This document shows, piece after piece, positions 1-7,764 of a stretch of 20,476 bases of DNA. The notes under the pieces are model-generated. The model saw only the letters and a list, made by a program, of their open reading frames with translations, did no database searches and was not told the origin of the DNA. Source of the stretch: DATEEG01 sp035525055 (GTDB lineage Bacteria > Actinomycetota > Acidimicrobiia > Spongiisociales > ZC4RG35); NCBI GenBank assembly GCA_035525055.1, contig DATLEZ010000093.1:1-20476 (forward strand). The letters are read 5' to 3'. How positions within the stretch are numbered: the stretch's first letter is position 1; every line of letters begins with the position of its first letter. Both the position numbers and the translations under genes were made by a program.

Positions 1-55
1 CGACGGGCCCGGCAGGACCAGTGAGGCCCGAATCGACCGGTGGCAGGCCCGGGAT

Positions 56-382
56 GTGCTCATGCACTTCATCTACTTTCACGAAGCAACCGCCTGGGGT
101 ATCCAGTCGGTTGGGGTAGGCGGACCAGTCTGGACTGTCCCGGCGGACTGGGACACCATCAACGAGATCTGCAGGATCCTTCACGAAGGTGAGACCCTCG
201 ACGAGCTGATGGTTCAGGTTCGCCAGGCCCACGCTCGCCTTCATCGGGCCGTCACCAACTCCCCCGACCTCGACCGCTCATGTCTCCAACGACCGAATGG
301 GACACTCATGACAGCCAATGAGCGCATCGATGCAATCGCAGATCACTGGCGAGAACACCTGGCTGAGCTGGAACCGGCCTAG
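56..382 (+). CDS. Hypothetical protein, possibly 5'-truncated by the window edge
   Basis: I do not recognise this protein. It is about 108 residues from a GTG at 56; an in-frame ATG lies at 62. The frame is open all the way to the left edge, so the true start may lie outside the window. No membrane segment or signal peptide is visible. The N-terminal half has the run FIYFHEATAWG followed by a GETLDEL segment, which faintly recalls HicB-like antitoxin folds, but this is too weak for a call. The C-terminal half (LMVQVRQAHARL to the end) is repeated in decayed form at 941-1129. That conserved amino-acid pattern supports real coding. It ends 92 bp before the SRPBCC gene. Confidence 0.5.
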   Translation: MLMHFIYFHEATAWGIQSVGVGGPVWTVPADWDTINEICRILHEGETLDELMVQVRQAHARLHRAVTNSPDLDRSCLQRPNGTLMTANERIDAIADHWREHLAELEPA

Positions 383-474
383 ACGTTAGGAATTTCACAA
401 GCCTCCAAAGGAGGGCGCCGTTTCACAGCCTCCAAGAGGGGTACTAAGTGGTGGAACCTAGCAAGGAGCATGCG

Positions 475-903
475 ATGGCAGACCATGTGGCAACCGCAGA
501 GATCCAGATCGATGCCCGGTTGGGTCGAGTGTGGGATGCACTCGTCGATCCGAAGCTGATAAAGAAGTACATGTTCGGCACCGAGGTTGTCACTGATTGG
601 CAGCGAGGCAGCCCGATCGTGTGGAAAGGTGTGTACGAAGGCAAGTCGTACGAAGACAAGGGCGGGATCCTCGCGATCGAGCCCGAGCGGCTCTTGCGGG
701 TCACCCACTTCAGCCCATTGAGCGGCAAAGAGGATGTTCCCGCCAACTACCACACGCTGACCTACGAACTCGAGAAGAACGGGGACAAAACCCGCGTCGC
801 TCTGAGCCAGGACAACAACGCCAGCGAGGAAGAAGCCGAGCACTCGAGATCCAATTGGGAGAAGTTGCTGAGCGGCCTCAAGGAAGTCGTCGAGAGCTCC
901 TAA
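475..903 (+). CDS. SRPBCC / AHSA1-like domain protein
   Basis: The 142-residue product looks like a single SRPBCC (START/Bet v1-like) domain of the AHSA1 type. It begins with an ATAEIQIDARLGRVWDALVD segment typical of the first strand and helix, has the central W-x-G-x-Y-x-G-K segment (WKGVYEGKSY), and ends with an amphipathic C-terminal helix containing NWEKLLSGLKEVVES. Family members bind small hydrophobic ligands or act as ligand-binding or cyclase-like proteins, and this one cannot be assigned a substrate. I choose ATG 475 because AAGGAG lies 6 nt upstream (463-468); a GTG at 448 would place that ribosome site inside the gene. It stands alone between the two copies of the flanking hypothetical ORF, so context gives no function. 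Confidence 0.82.
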   Translation: MADHVATAEIQIDARLGRVWDALVDPKLIKKYMFGTEVVTDWQRGSPIVWKGVYEGKSYEDKGGILAIEPERLLRVTHFSPLSGKEDVPANYHTLTYELEKNGDKTRVALSQDNNASEEEAEHSRSNWEKLLSGLKEVVESS

Positions 904-940
904 GCGGACCCAGTTTCGCCGCGTCGCTTGCGTTGGCGGC

Positions 941-1129
941 CTCGACGCGCTGATGGTCCAGATCCGCCAGGCCCACGCCCGTCTGCTGAGAGCGATTGCC
1001 AACTCCCCCGACGTCGCCCGCCAATATCTTCAGCGTCCCAATGGAACGCTCGTGACAGCCAATGAGTGCACTCATGCAATCGCAGGTCATTGGCAAGAAC
1101 ACCCGGCTGACCTCGAGCCGTCGGGGTAG
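941..1129 (+). pseudogene. Decayed partial second copy of the ORF at 56-382
   Basis: Reading in frame from CTC at 941 to TAG at 1127-1129 gives LDALMVQIRQAHARL and continues without gaps to LEPSG. Aligned by eye to residues encoded at 197-382, about 42 of 60 positions are identical, for example QRPNGTL-x-TANE and the AIA-x-HW-x-EH segment. The N-terminal half is absent, and 941 follows the SRPBCC stop by only 37 nt with no ribosome site. I interpret it as the remnant of a tandem duplication whose 5' half was lost. An ATG at 953 could in principle initiate a 58-residue peptide, so residual expression cannot be excluded. Confidence 0.7.
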
Positions 1130-1282
1130 GGGTAGCGATCCACTCGACATCGGCATGTCACGCAGCAGAGCTCAGCGAAGGAGGATCCTTTTTCATCGGG
1201 ACGGGGATGGATTCCTTGCTGCCCAACTCATCACGCCCACTTGGGTCAGTTTGAAGGTGGAGTAGGTCAGGTTTCGTCGACT

Positions 1283-2350
1283 CTACGACCCTGCCGGCCG
1301 CGTCGATTCAGGCCCAGATTGGGCGGCACCGATTGTGCTCTCGCGAATCATCAACTCGGCTTCGAGGGGGATGGCGACAGGCGGGGTGGCACCGCCCTGG
1401 AACTCAGCCCACAGCCTCCGCACGGCTTGTCTCCCCATTTCGGCGAGTGGCTGCCCGACCGAGGTTAGCGATGGTGCAAACCAGGCGGCTTCTTCGATGT
1501 CGTCGAAGCCAGTGACAGCCACGTCCTCGGGAATGCCCAGTCGTCTGCCTCGCAGAGAGTGCATGGCCCCAAGCGCCATCCGGTCGTTGGCGGCGACGAC
1601 GGCATCGAGATCCGGGATGCGGTCGAGAAGGGCGCTCATAGCGGCGGCTCCGCTCTGCGGAGACCAATCGCCCTCCTCGCACAAAGCCGGGTCGGCCTCG
1701 AGATGGTGCCTGGCTAATCCGCGCTCCCATCCCTCTCGGCGGTCGTGCGCCTCGTGCCAGTTGGCGGGCCCGGAGATATGGCCAATGCGGGATCTGCCAA
1801 TCGATACCAGATGGTCAACGACGTCCTCCACGGCAGCGACGTTGTCGACCAGCACACTCGAGAATCGGTCCGATACGCCAGCCTTGACAAACACCACCGG
1901 TTCGCGATGGACGGGAAGCACCGCTTTGATTCGGTCCACGGCCTGCCCGATCGCAGGTCCCGACATGATGATGCCGTCGACGTGGCGCTCGACCAAGGCC
2001 GAAATGGCAGGACGCGGATCATCGAGGCTATCGCCTTCGGGCAGTTCGGCGATTAGCACCGTAAGGCCGAGACTGGCTGACTCATCGATGATGCCGCGCA
2101 AAGTGAGGACGGTGCCCGTGTATCCCATCCCGGCGAGTAGCACGCCGATCGCGTTGCTGCGCCTGGCCACGAGGGTTCGAGCGACGGCACTCGGCCTGTA
2201 ACCCAACGTGGCAATGACGTCTTCGACTCGCTCCCGCGTGTCGGAGGCCACATCCGGGCGGTTGTTGATGACGCGCGACACGGTCTGTGTTGACACACCA
2301 CTCTGCACAGCCACGTCTTTGATCGTGACCCTGTGGCCCGACTCGAGCAT
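1283..2350 (-). CDS. LacI-family transcriptional regulator of the adjacent sugar transporter
   Basis: The 355-residue protein has the standard LacI layout. An N-terminal helix-turn-helix spans about residues 8-55 (VTIKDVAVQSGVSTQTVSRV, then NNRPDVASDTRERV and LGYRPSAVARTL with the hinge helix). A periplasmic-binding-protein-like effector domain follows, with IGVLLAG, GIIMSGP, RIGHISGP and the conserved VAANDRMALGA and VAVTGFDDIEEA segments. Such proteins are dimeric repressors, usually released by a sugar ligand. The start ATG at 2350 has GAAGAGGAG about 7 nt upstream. The gene is divergent from the ytfQ-like operon, and a 28-bp dyad lies 67 bp upstream of its start, consistent with control of the transporter and of itself. 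The ligand is not deducible, but the neighbouring transporter suggests a furanose sugar. Confidence 0.93.
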   Translation of the reverse strand: MLESGHRVTIKDVAVQSGVSTQTVSRVINNRPDVASDTRERVEDVIATLGYRPSAVARTLVARRSNAIGVLLAGMGYTGTVLTLRGIIDESASLGLTVLIAELPEGDSLDDPRPAISALVERHVDGIIMSGPAIGQAVDRIKAVLPVHREPVVFVKAGVSDRFSSVLVDNVAAVEDVVDHLVSIGRSRIGHISGPANWHEAHDRREGWERGLARHHLEADPALCEEGDWSPQSGAAAMSALLDRIPDLDAVVAANDRMALGAMHSLRGRRLGIPEDVAVTGFDDIEEAAWFAPSLTSVGQPLAEMGRQAVRRLWAEFQGGATPPVAIPLEAELMIRESTIGAAQSGPESTRPAGS

Positions 2351-2417
2351 TGCTTCGCTCCTCTTCAGATCGACTTAGGGATGAACCGGCTTCCAAGATT
2401 ACTGGTGCCCTTACGTT

Positions 2418-2445
2418 CCGTTATCGTTACCGGGAACGTTAACAA
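2418..2445. promoter_or_regulatory. LacI-type operator, copy 1 (regulator-proximal)
   Basis: The core 2420-2443 is a perfect interrupted dyad, GTTA-n-CGTT-n6-AACG-n-TAAC; the outermost two base pairs do not match. Its reverse complement is nearly the same as the second site, so the two form an inverted pair. The position between the regulator start and the operon suggests autoregulation. Binding is inferred, not shown. Confidence 0.72.
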
Positions 2446-2583
2446 TCGCGAGCGGAGAGGCAAGGTTCATCTCGCCTCGATCGAGATCGTGGCGGAAAGC
2501 GTAGGGGCCTGACGCGGACCACAGGCAGCGGTTCTCGTCGCCACCCGGGCGCAACGGAACTCAGTGGACAGGATATTTCGAAC

Positions 2584-2611
2584 TTGTTAGCGTTCCCGTT
2601 AACGATAACAA
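2584..2611. promoter_or_regulatory. LacI-type operator, copy 2 (operon-proximal), overlapping a candidate promoter
   Basis: This 28-bp site is a perfect interrupted dyad, TTGTTA-n-CGTT-n6-AACG-n-TAACAA. It includes a candidate -35 (TTGTTA) and reaches into a candidate -10 (AACAAT, 2607-2612), so a bound repressor would block the promoter. The right part (GTTAACGATAAC) is also a near palindrome with a central CG, typical of LacI-family boxes, so this could be two overlapping boxes. Confidence 0.75.
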
Positions 2612-2811
2612 TCCCCCCGGGTTGTTATCACTTTGACCCCGAAGACACGCGTTGAACGACCACACAAAGGAGATGCCAACACCGACTCAGACACGCAGAA
2701 CACAGAGCCGTGTACGACAACCGCACCGGATGAGAGACGAATAGACGGGTGCGACGGATCCACAGCATCACATCTGAACGAAACGAAACCCCCGAACAGT
2801 GAGGAGGAGCC

Positions 2812-3825
2812 ATGACATCACTGAAGAACCGGAACTGGAAGTTCTTCATTTTGCTGGTCGTGCTCGCATTGGCCGCTGGCGCTTGCGGCGGTGACAGTGC
2901 GGACCCGACCACCGGAGGCGGCGACACCGCTACCACCCAATCGGACGGAGAGCTCATCACGGTTGGCTTCGCCCAGACCGGCTCCGAGTCGGGCTGGCGC
3001 TCGGCCAACACCGAGTCGATGCAAGCGGCCTTCTCGGAGGAGAATGGCTTCGAGCTGGTCTTCAATGCCGCCGACAACGACCCGGCCGCACAGATTGCCG
3101 CGGTTCGTAGCTTCATCAACCAGGGAGTGGACGCGATCGTCATCGCACCGATCGTTGAGGACGGCTGGGACGACGTGCTGCAGGAGGCCCTGGACGCCGG
3201 GATTCCGGTAATTCTCGAGGACCGCACCGTGACGTCTTCCGACGACCTGTACGCCACCTGGGTTGGCCTTGACTTCCGCCGGGAGGGTGTCTACGCCGGT
3301 GAGTGGGCGGCTGCTCAGTTCGGCGACACTCCGACCAGGATGGTGGTGCTCGAAGGCACGACCGGTTCGGCTCCAGCCAACGACCGCGCCGAAGGCTTCG
3401 ATGAGGCAATCGCCGGGACCGCAATCGAAAAGATCGCATCGCAGACCGGTGACTTCACGCGTGACGGTGGCAAGACGGTCATGGAGGGCTTTCTCCAGGC
3501 CTACGGTGTTGATGGGATCGACCTGGTCTACGCCCACAACGATGACATGGCTCTGGGTGCCATCGAGGCGATCGAGGCGGCTGGCGCAATTCCGGGCCAG
3601 GACATCATGATCGTCTCGATCGACGCTGTCCGTGACGGCCTCCAAGCTCTCATCGACGGCAAGATCAACTACGTCGTCGAGTGCAATCCACTTCTTGGTG
3701 AGCTCGCCGCGGGCCTCGTGAAGGACGTGCTCGCCGGCACCGAGGTCGACAAGGCCTACTTCGTCGATGACGAGGTATTCACGAAGGAAAAGGCCGAGGA
3801 GGTCTTCGCCGATCGCCTCTACTGA
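2812..3825 (+). CDS. ytfQ: Sugar ABC transporter substrate-binding lipoprotein, YtfQ-like (galactofuranose type)
   Basis: This is the extracytoplasmic binding protein of a sugar ABC importer, 337 residues. The N-terminus has a basic start, a hydrophobic segment (residues 11-24) and a lipobox-like AGAC with Cys25, followed by a Gly/Ser/Thr-rich linker, so it is a predicted lipoprotein. Blocks that match E. coli YtfQ as I know it are VGFAQTGSESGWRSA, AVRSFINQGVDAIVIAP, the QTGDFTRDGGKTVMEGF region and VYAHNDDMALGAI. YtfQ binds galactofuranose, so a furanose ligand is likely but not proven. ATG 2812 has GAGGAGG just upstream. It is the first gene of a four-gene operon, with a stable hairpin downstream. 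Confidence 0.93.
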   Translation: MTSLKNRNWKFFILLVVLALAAGACGGDSADPTTGGGDTATTQSDGELITVGFAQTGSESGWRSANTESMQAAFSEENGFELVFNAADNDPAAQIAAVRSFINQGVDAIVIAPIVEDGWDDVLQEALDAGIPVILEDRTVTSSDDLYATWVGLDFRREGVYAGEWAAAQFGDTPTRMVVLEGTTGSAPANDRAEGFDEAIAGTAIEKIASQTGDFTRDGGKTVMEGFLQAYGVDGIDLVYAHNDDMALGAIEAIEAAGAIPGQDIMIVSIDAVRDGLQALIDGKINYVVECNPLLGELAAGLVKDVLAGTEVDKAYFVDDEVFTKEKAEEVFADRLY

Positions 3826-3864
3826 CCTGCACGGGTTCATTCCCAGGAGTTAGGTTGCGTGTCT

Positions 3865-3898
3865 GACCGGGGCCCGGTTCGTTGCCGGTGCCCCGGTC
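3865..3898 (+). promoter_or_regulatory. Intercistronic stem-loop after the binding-protein gene
   Basis: GACCGGGGC (3865-3873) pairs with GCCCCGGTC (3890-3898), and inside it CCGG (3874-3877) pairs with CCGG (3885-3888) around a 7-nt loop, with a single bulged T at 3889. That gives 13 base pairs, nearly all G-C. No T-run follows, so it is more likely an mRNA-stabilising or partial-termination structure that keeps binding-protein mRNA in excess over ATPase and permease mRNA, as is common in such operons. This role is inferred. Confidence 0.7.
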
Positions 3899-3929
3899 GG
3901 GCACTTCAACACAGATCGAGAGTTAGCCT

Positions 3930-5468
3930 GTGACGTTGTCCGCGGTCACCACTAATCGTCCGATCGTCGAGATGCGCGGGATCACTATCCGTTTTCCGGG
4001 TGTGCTCGCCCTCGACAATGTGGACTTCTTCCTCCGCCCCGGTGAGGTGCACGCGCTGATGGGCGAGAATGGCGCAGGAAAGTCAACTCTCATCAAGGCC
4101 CTGACCGGTGTTTATCCGGTCGACAGCGGGTCGATTGATGTGATCGGCAGCAGCCATGTGTTCCGCAGTACCTCCGATGCGGAGGCTGCAGGCATCTCAA
4201 CCGTGTACCAGGAGATCAACCTGTGCGCGAACCTCTCCGCGGGCGAGAACGTCATGTTGGGTCACGAACCTCGCAAGGGTGGTCGGATCGACTGGAAGGC
4301 CGTGCACAGAATGGCGGCCGAACACCTCGAAGGCCTGGGGATATCGATTGACACGCGGTCGATGCTCTCTAACCACTCGATCGCCGTTCAACAGCTCGTC
4401 GCGATCAGCCGCGCGATGGTGCTGGACGCCAAGGTCCTCATTCTTGACGAGCCGACGTCCAGCCTCGATCGTGGCGAAGTCGAGCAGCTCTTTACGGTGA
4501 TCCGCGATCTACGAGACAAGGGCGCGGCCATCCTGTTTGTGAGTCACTTCCTTGACCAGGTCTACGAGATCTCCGACCGCATAACGGTTCTCCGCAACGG
4601 CAAGCTGGTAGGCGAGTACCTCGTCAAGGATCTGCCGCGCCACGAGCTCGTGACCAGGATGATCGGTCACGAGCTTGATGATCTCAAGGCGATCTCCTCG
4701 ACCGCGGAGCGCGTGATCGACCGCACTGAAACGCCGATTCTCAAGGTGACCGACCTCGGTAGGCGCGGCGTGCTCGAGCCGGCAGATCTCGCCGTGTACG
4801 ACGGTGAGATCGTGGGAATAGCCGGTCTCCTGGGCTCCGGGCGCACTGAGTTGGTCCGGCTGCTCTACGGTGCTGACCGAGCCGACTCGGGCCACATCGA
4901 GGTTGGCGGCACGTCGGTGAAGCTGACTTCACCTCGGCACGCAATCGACCACCGCATCGCGTTCTCGTCCGAGGACCGGCGTGCGGAGGGCATCCTGTCC
5001 GACCTCACCGTCGCCGAGAACATCGTGCTCGGCATCCAGGCCCGCAAGGGGTTCCGGAAGATCCGCCGGGCGAAGCAGGAGTCGGTCGTATCCGAATATC
5101 TGGCGGCGCTCGACGTGCGACCGGCCGACCCCAACCTGATCGCTGGCAACCTGTCGGGAGGTAACCAGCAAAAGGTGCTCATCGCGCGATGGCTCGCCAC
5201 GGCGCCCGAGCTACTGATCCTGGACGAGCCGACGCGAGGCATCGATGTCGGCACCAAAGCCGACCTTCAACGCAAGGTCGCAGAGTTGTCGGAAAAGGGC
5301 TTGTCCGTGATCTTCATCTCGTCGGAGCTCGAGGAGGTATTGCGACTTGCCCAGCGGGTTGTCGTCATGAGAGACCGCAAATGCATCGGTGAGCTCGATT
5401 CGCGACGGGTCAAGCTGGACGGGCTGATCGACTTCATAGCCAATGCGGGCAAGGTGAGCGCTTCGTGA
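3930..5468 (+). CDS. ytfR: Sugar ABC transporter ATP-binding protein, YtfR-like, two ABC domains
   Basis: This 512-residue protein has two fused ATPase domains, the usual form for the ribose/galactofuranose class. Domain 1 has Walker A GENGAGKST (residues 45-53), a Q-loop at STVYQEINL, a divergent signature (HSIAVQQLVAISRAM) and Walker B with VLILDEPTSSLD. Domain 2 has a non-canonical Walker A (GLLGSGRTELV, lacking the Lys), a good signature LSGGNQQKV and Walker B LLILDEPTRGIDVG. This asymmetry is normal for the family. The chosen start is GTG 3930 with a weak GAGAG 7 nt upstream; ATG 3972 is too far into the first strand. It would energise the two permeases encoded next, and its stop overlaps the region of the next start. 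Confidence 0.94.
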   Translation: MTLSAVTTNRPIVEMRGITIRFPGVLALDNVDFFLRPGEVHALMGENGAGKSTLIKALTGVYPVDSGSIDVIGSSHVFRSTSDAEAAGISTVYQEINLCANLSAGENVMLGHEPRKGGRIDWKAVHRMAAEHLEGLGISIDTRSMLSNHSIAVQQLVAISRAMVLDAKVLILDEPTSSLDRGEVEQLFTVIRDLRDKGAAILFVSHFLDQVYEISDRITVLRNGKLVGEYLVKDLPRHELVTRMIGHELDDLKAISSTAERVIDRTETPILKVTDLGRRGVLEPADLAVYDGEIVGIAGLLGSGRTELVRLLYGADRADSGHIEVGGTSVKLTSPRHAIDHRIAFSSEDRRAEGILSDLTVAENIVLGIQARKGFRKIRRAKQESVVSEYLAALDVRPADPNLIAGNLSGGNQQKVLIARWLATAPELLILDEPTRGIDVGTKADLQRKVAELSEKGLSVIFISSELEEVLRLAQRVVVMRDRKCIGELDSRRVKLDGLIDFIANAGKVSAS

Positions 5469-5476
5469 GGAGCGTG

Positions 5477-6514
5477 ATGAAGCATCGGCTGTTCTGGCCG
5501 GTTGTCGCGTTGGTTTCCCTCATCGTGATCAACAGCCTCGCTCGTCCTCGGTTCGCCAGTGTCGTCGTTCAGGACGGCCGCCTCTACGGAGCCTTGATCG
5601 ACATCCTGCGCAACAGTGCTCCGCTCATGCTGGTGTCGTTGGGCATGACGATCGTCATTGCCACGCGTGGCATCGATCTGTCAGTCGGAGCGGTCATGGC
5701 CGTCTCAGGCGCGGTGGCGCTCACGATCATCGACGACTCGACCGCTGCGAACAGCCTGAGCACGGTCATGGTGGCCGTGGCGGTCGCGGTCCTGGCCTCG
5801 CTGTTCCTCGGCGCGTGGAACGGATTCCTCGTCTCCGCACTCGGCATTCAACCGATCATCGCGACGCTTGTACTCATGCTCGCTGGCCGCGGTGTGGCTC
5901 TCCTCATCACAGGCGGCTTCATCACGACCGTGAACAGTACGCCGTTCGAGTTCATCGCCAGTGGCTACGTCTTGCTGCTGCCGGTCGCTTTTTTCATCTC
6001 GGTCGCCGCAATCGCGGCCGTGGCGCTGATCGAGCGACGTACTGCACTCGGCGTCCTTACGGAGGCCGTTGGCATCAACCCAGAGGCGAGCCGTCTAGCG
6101 GGCGTGCGGGCGCGAGGGATCATCTGGAGCGCCTACGCCGCCAGCGCCGTGCTATCGGGCATCGCAGGCATCATCTACGCCTCGAATATCAGGGCGGCCG
6201 ACGCCAACGCGGCGGGTCAGTTCATTGAGCTGTATGCGATCCTGGCGGTGGTGCTGGGTGGCACATCGCTCATGGGCGGGAAGTTCAGTATCGCGGGGAC
6301 GGTCGTGGGCGTGTTGATCATCCAGACGCTCGAGTCAACGATTCTCTTCCTCGGGGTGCCTTCGGCGCAGAGCCCGGTGTTCTTCGCCTTCGTTGTCATG
6401 GTCGTCGTGGTCATCCAGTCGCCGCGCTTGCATCGTGTCATACGGAACCTCTTCCATGTCGTGCGCTCTCGCCGGGCGCCCGATTCCACCCGTGACGTGG
6501 AGGCGGCAAGATGA
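5477..6514 (+). CDS. ytfT: Sugar ABC transporter permease, YtfT-like
   Basis: This about 345-residue integral membrane protein belongs to the ribose/xylose/galactofuranose permease family (BPD_transp_2). Hydrophobic segments recur from residue 6 onward, and the signature SLGMTIVIATRGIDLSVGAV is clear. Near the C-terminus VLGGTSLMGGKFSIAGTVVG matches the conserved loop that contacts the ATPase. GAGGAG (5467-5472) overlaps the stop of the ATPase gene; ATG 5477 is 4 nt after it, while GTG 5465 or 5474 are alternative starts. It overlaps the next permease by ATGA. The two different permeases presumably form a heterodimer, as with YtfT and YjfF. Confidence 0.93.
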   Translation: MKHRLFWPVVALVSLIVINSLARPRFASVVVQDGRLYGALIDILRNSAPLMLVSLGMTIVIATRGIDLSVGAVMAVSGAVALTIIDDSTAANSLSTVMVAVAVAVLASLFLGAWNGFLVSALGIQPIIATLVLMLAGRGVALLITGGFITTVNSTPFEFIASGYVLLLPVAFFISVAAIAAVALIERRTALGVLTEAVGINPEASRLAGVRARGIIWSAYAASAVLSGIAGIIYASNIRAADANAAGQFIELYAILAVVLGGTSLMGGKFSIAGTVVGVLIIQTLESTILFLGVPSAQSPVFFAFVVMVVVVIQSPRLHRVIRNLFHVVRSRRAPDSTRDVEAAR

Positions 6515-7530
6515 CAACTCTCGAGAGTGTCGGCTCGACACGTCGGAGCGTCAGGGAGTACTCCCACACGTTTTTGAGCCGGCATGCGTCGGTTCTCCCG
6601 ACGTTCGCGGCGATGGCGATCCTGGTCCTGCTCTTCATCGGCGCGGAGATCTTCCTCCGAGGAGACTTCATCTCCCCAAGAAATATCTCCGCGCTGCTTC
6701 TGGACAACGCATTCTTGCTGATCCTGGCCGTCGGTATGACATTCGTCATCGTCACCGCTGGCATCGACTTGTCCGTGGGTTCTGTAATGGCCTTTACCGG
6801 TATCTGGCTGGCGAAACTACTCGAAGCCGGCACATCCCCTGCGATCGCCATACTGGCGGCCCTAGTAGGGGGCGCACTGGTTGGCCTGCTCATCGGAACA
6901 TTGGTCCAGTTCTTCGACGTGCAGCCGTTCATCGCGTCGCTAGCGGGCCTGTTCCTCGCCCGCGGTCTGGCTTTCGTAGTGAGTCTTTCGTCGATCAAGG
7001 TCGAGACCGCGGCGGTGTTGTGGCTGCAGTCGACACGCTTCCGGTTCGGCGATTGGTACCTGACACCCACCGGCATCATCGCGCTGCTGGTGGTGTTCGC
7101 CGGAGCCTACGTGATGCAGTACACACGCTTCGGGCGGACGACATACGCGGTCGGTGGTAACAGGCAGGCAGCTCTGATGGGCCTCAAGGTGGCACGCACA
7201 ACGGTGGCCGTCTACGTGATATCGGGCGTGTGTGGCGGTCTCGCCGGCCTGGTACTGACCGCATATTCAGGCGCCGGCTATCCCCGCAACGGCGTCGGCA
7301 CGGAGCTCGACGTCATCGCTGCCGTTGTCATTGGCGGAACCCTATTGACGGGAGGTCGCGGCCATGTACTGGGCTCATTGGTTGGTGTGTTCGTCTACGG
7401 CACCATCAAAACCATCATCTCCTTCATGGGCGCCGAGCAGTCGTGGACCCAGATTGTCATCGGCGCTCTGCTCCTGCTGTTCATTGGGGTCCAGCGTGTG
7501 ATCGTCGCCCGATCGGATCGACGAAGCTAG
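6511..7530 (+). CDS. yjfF: Sugar ABC transporter permease, YjfF-like
   Basis: This is the second permease of the importer, 339 residues and also of the BPD_transp_2 family. It has the motif AVGMTFVIVTAGIDLSVGSV and the C-terminal VVIGGTLLTGGRGHVLGSLVG. TYAVGGNRQAALMGL is the cytoplasmic loop typical of this family. Multiple hydrophobic helices are visible from about residue 30 onward, preceded by a hydrophilic N-terminus. Its ATG overlaps the stop of the previous gene (ATGA), indicating coupled translation. It is the last gene of the operon. Small hairpins occur in the following 300 bp, but I see no canonical terminator. Confidence 0.93.
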   Translation: MTTLESVGSTRRSVREYSHTFLSRHASVLPTFAAMAILVLLFIGAEIFLRGDFISPRNISALLLDNAFLLILAVGMTFVIVTAGIDLSVGSVMAFTGIWLAKLLEAGTSPAIAILAALVGGALVGLLIGTLVQFFDVQPFIASLAGLFLARGLAFVVSLSSIKVETAAVLWLQSTRFRFGDWYLTPTGIIALLVVFAGAYVMQYTRFGRTTYAVGGNRQAALMGLKVARTTVAVYVISGVCGGLAGLVLTAYSGAGYPRNGVGTELDVIAAVVIGGTLLTGGRGHVLGSLVGVFVYGTIKTIISFMGAEQSWTQIVIGALLLLFIGVQRVIVARSDRRS

Positions 7531-7764
7531 CTAGGAATCGAATCCGGAGTCCGAAATGCCTCGACGGCGACATCCGGAAAGCGGTTGAGGTTCGACCAGT
7601 CCGTGGCGGACGGCTCCGGACCACGACCACTTGGACCCCCCAACTGGGTCTGAGGTTGATCCTTCAACGCCACCTGGCGTCAAACGGCTGTCCCTCCTTG
7701 ACGTACCGCTGTTATGGGGAGTTCGCCGGAGACAACCCTCCGACAACCGCGATCACTTAATCAT

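Larger units (their letters stand above)
2351..2811. promoter_or_regulatory. Divergent regulatory region between the LacI gene and the sugar ABC operon
   Basis: This 461-bp gap has no convincing gene. It holds two related dyad operators (2418-2445 and 2584-2611) and a loose half-site TTGTTATC at 2622-2629. A possible sigma-70 promoter, TTGTTA (2584) with 17 bp then AACAAT (2607), is embedded in the second operator. That would leave an untranslated leader of about 190 nt before the binding-protein gene. The stretch 2446-2583 shows no recognisable structure. Confidence 0.6.

Noticed and set aside
1187..1204. Small hairpin AAGGA-GGA-TCCTT followed by T residues
   Set aside because: Only 5 weak base pairs; AAGGAGG here looks equally like an orphan ribosome site. 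Not enough to call a terminator.
2633..2815. 60-codon frame in the leader of the sugar operon
   Set aside because: TTG start without a ribosome site and low-complexity translation. A 23-codon frame at ATG 2673 has AAAGGAG directly abutting the ATG, too close for initiation.
2818..3840. 340-codon open frame on the - strand opposite the binding-protein gene
   Set aside because: It mirrors ytfQ almost end to end; GC-rich codon bias keeps the antisense frame open. The + strand protein is clearly conserved.
7667..7680. Terminator after the sugar operon (ACGCCA-CC-TGGCGT palindrome)
   Set aside because: The loop is too small and no U-tract follows. A nearby GACCC/GGGTC hairpin has the same problem.
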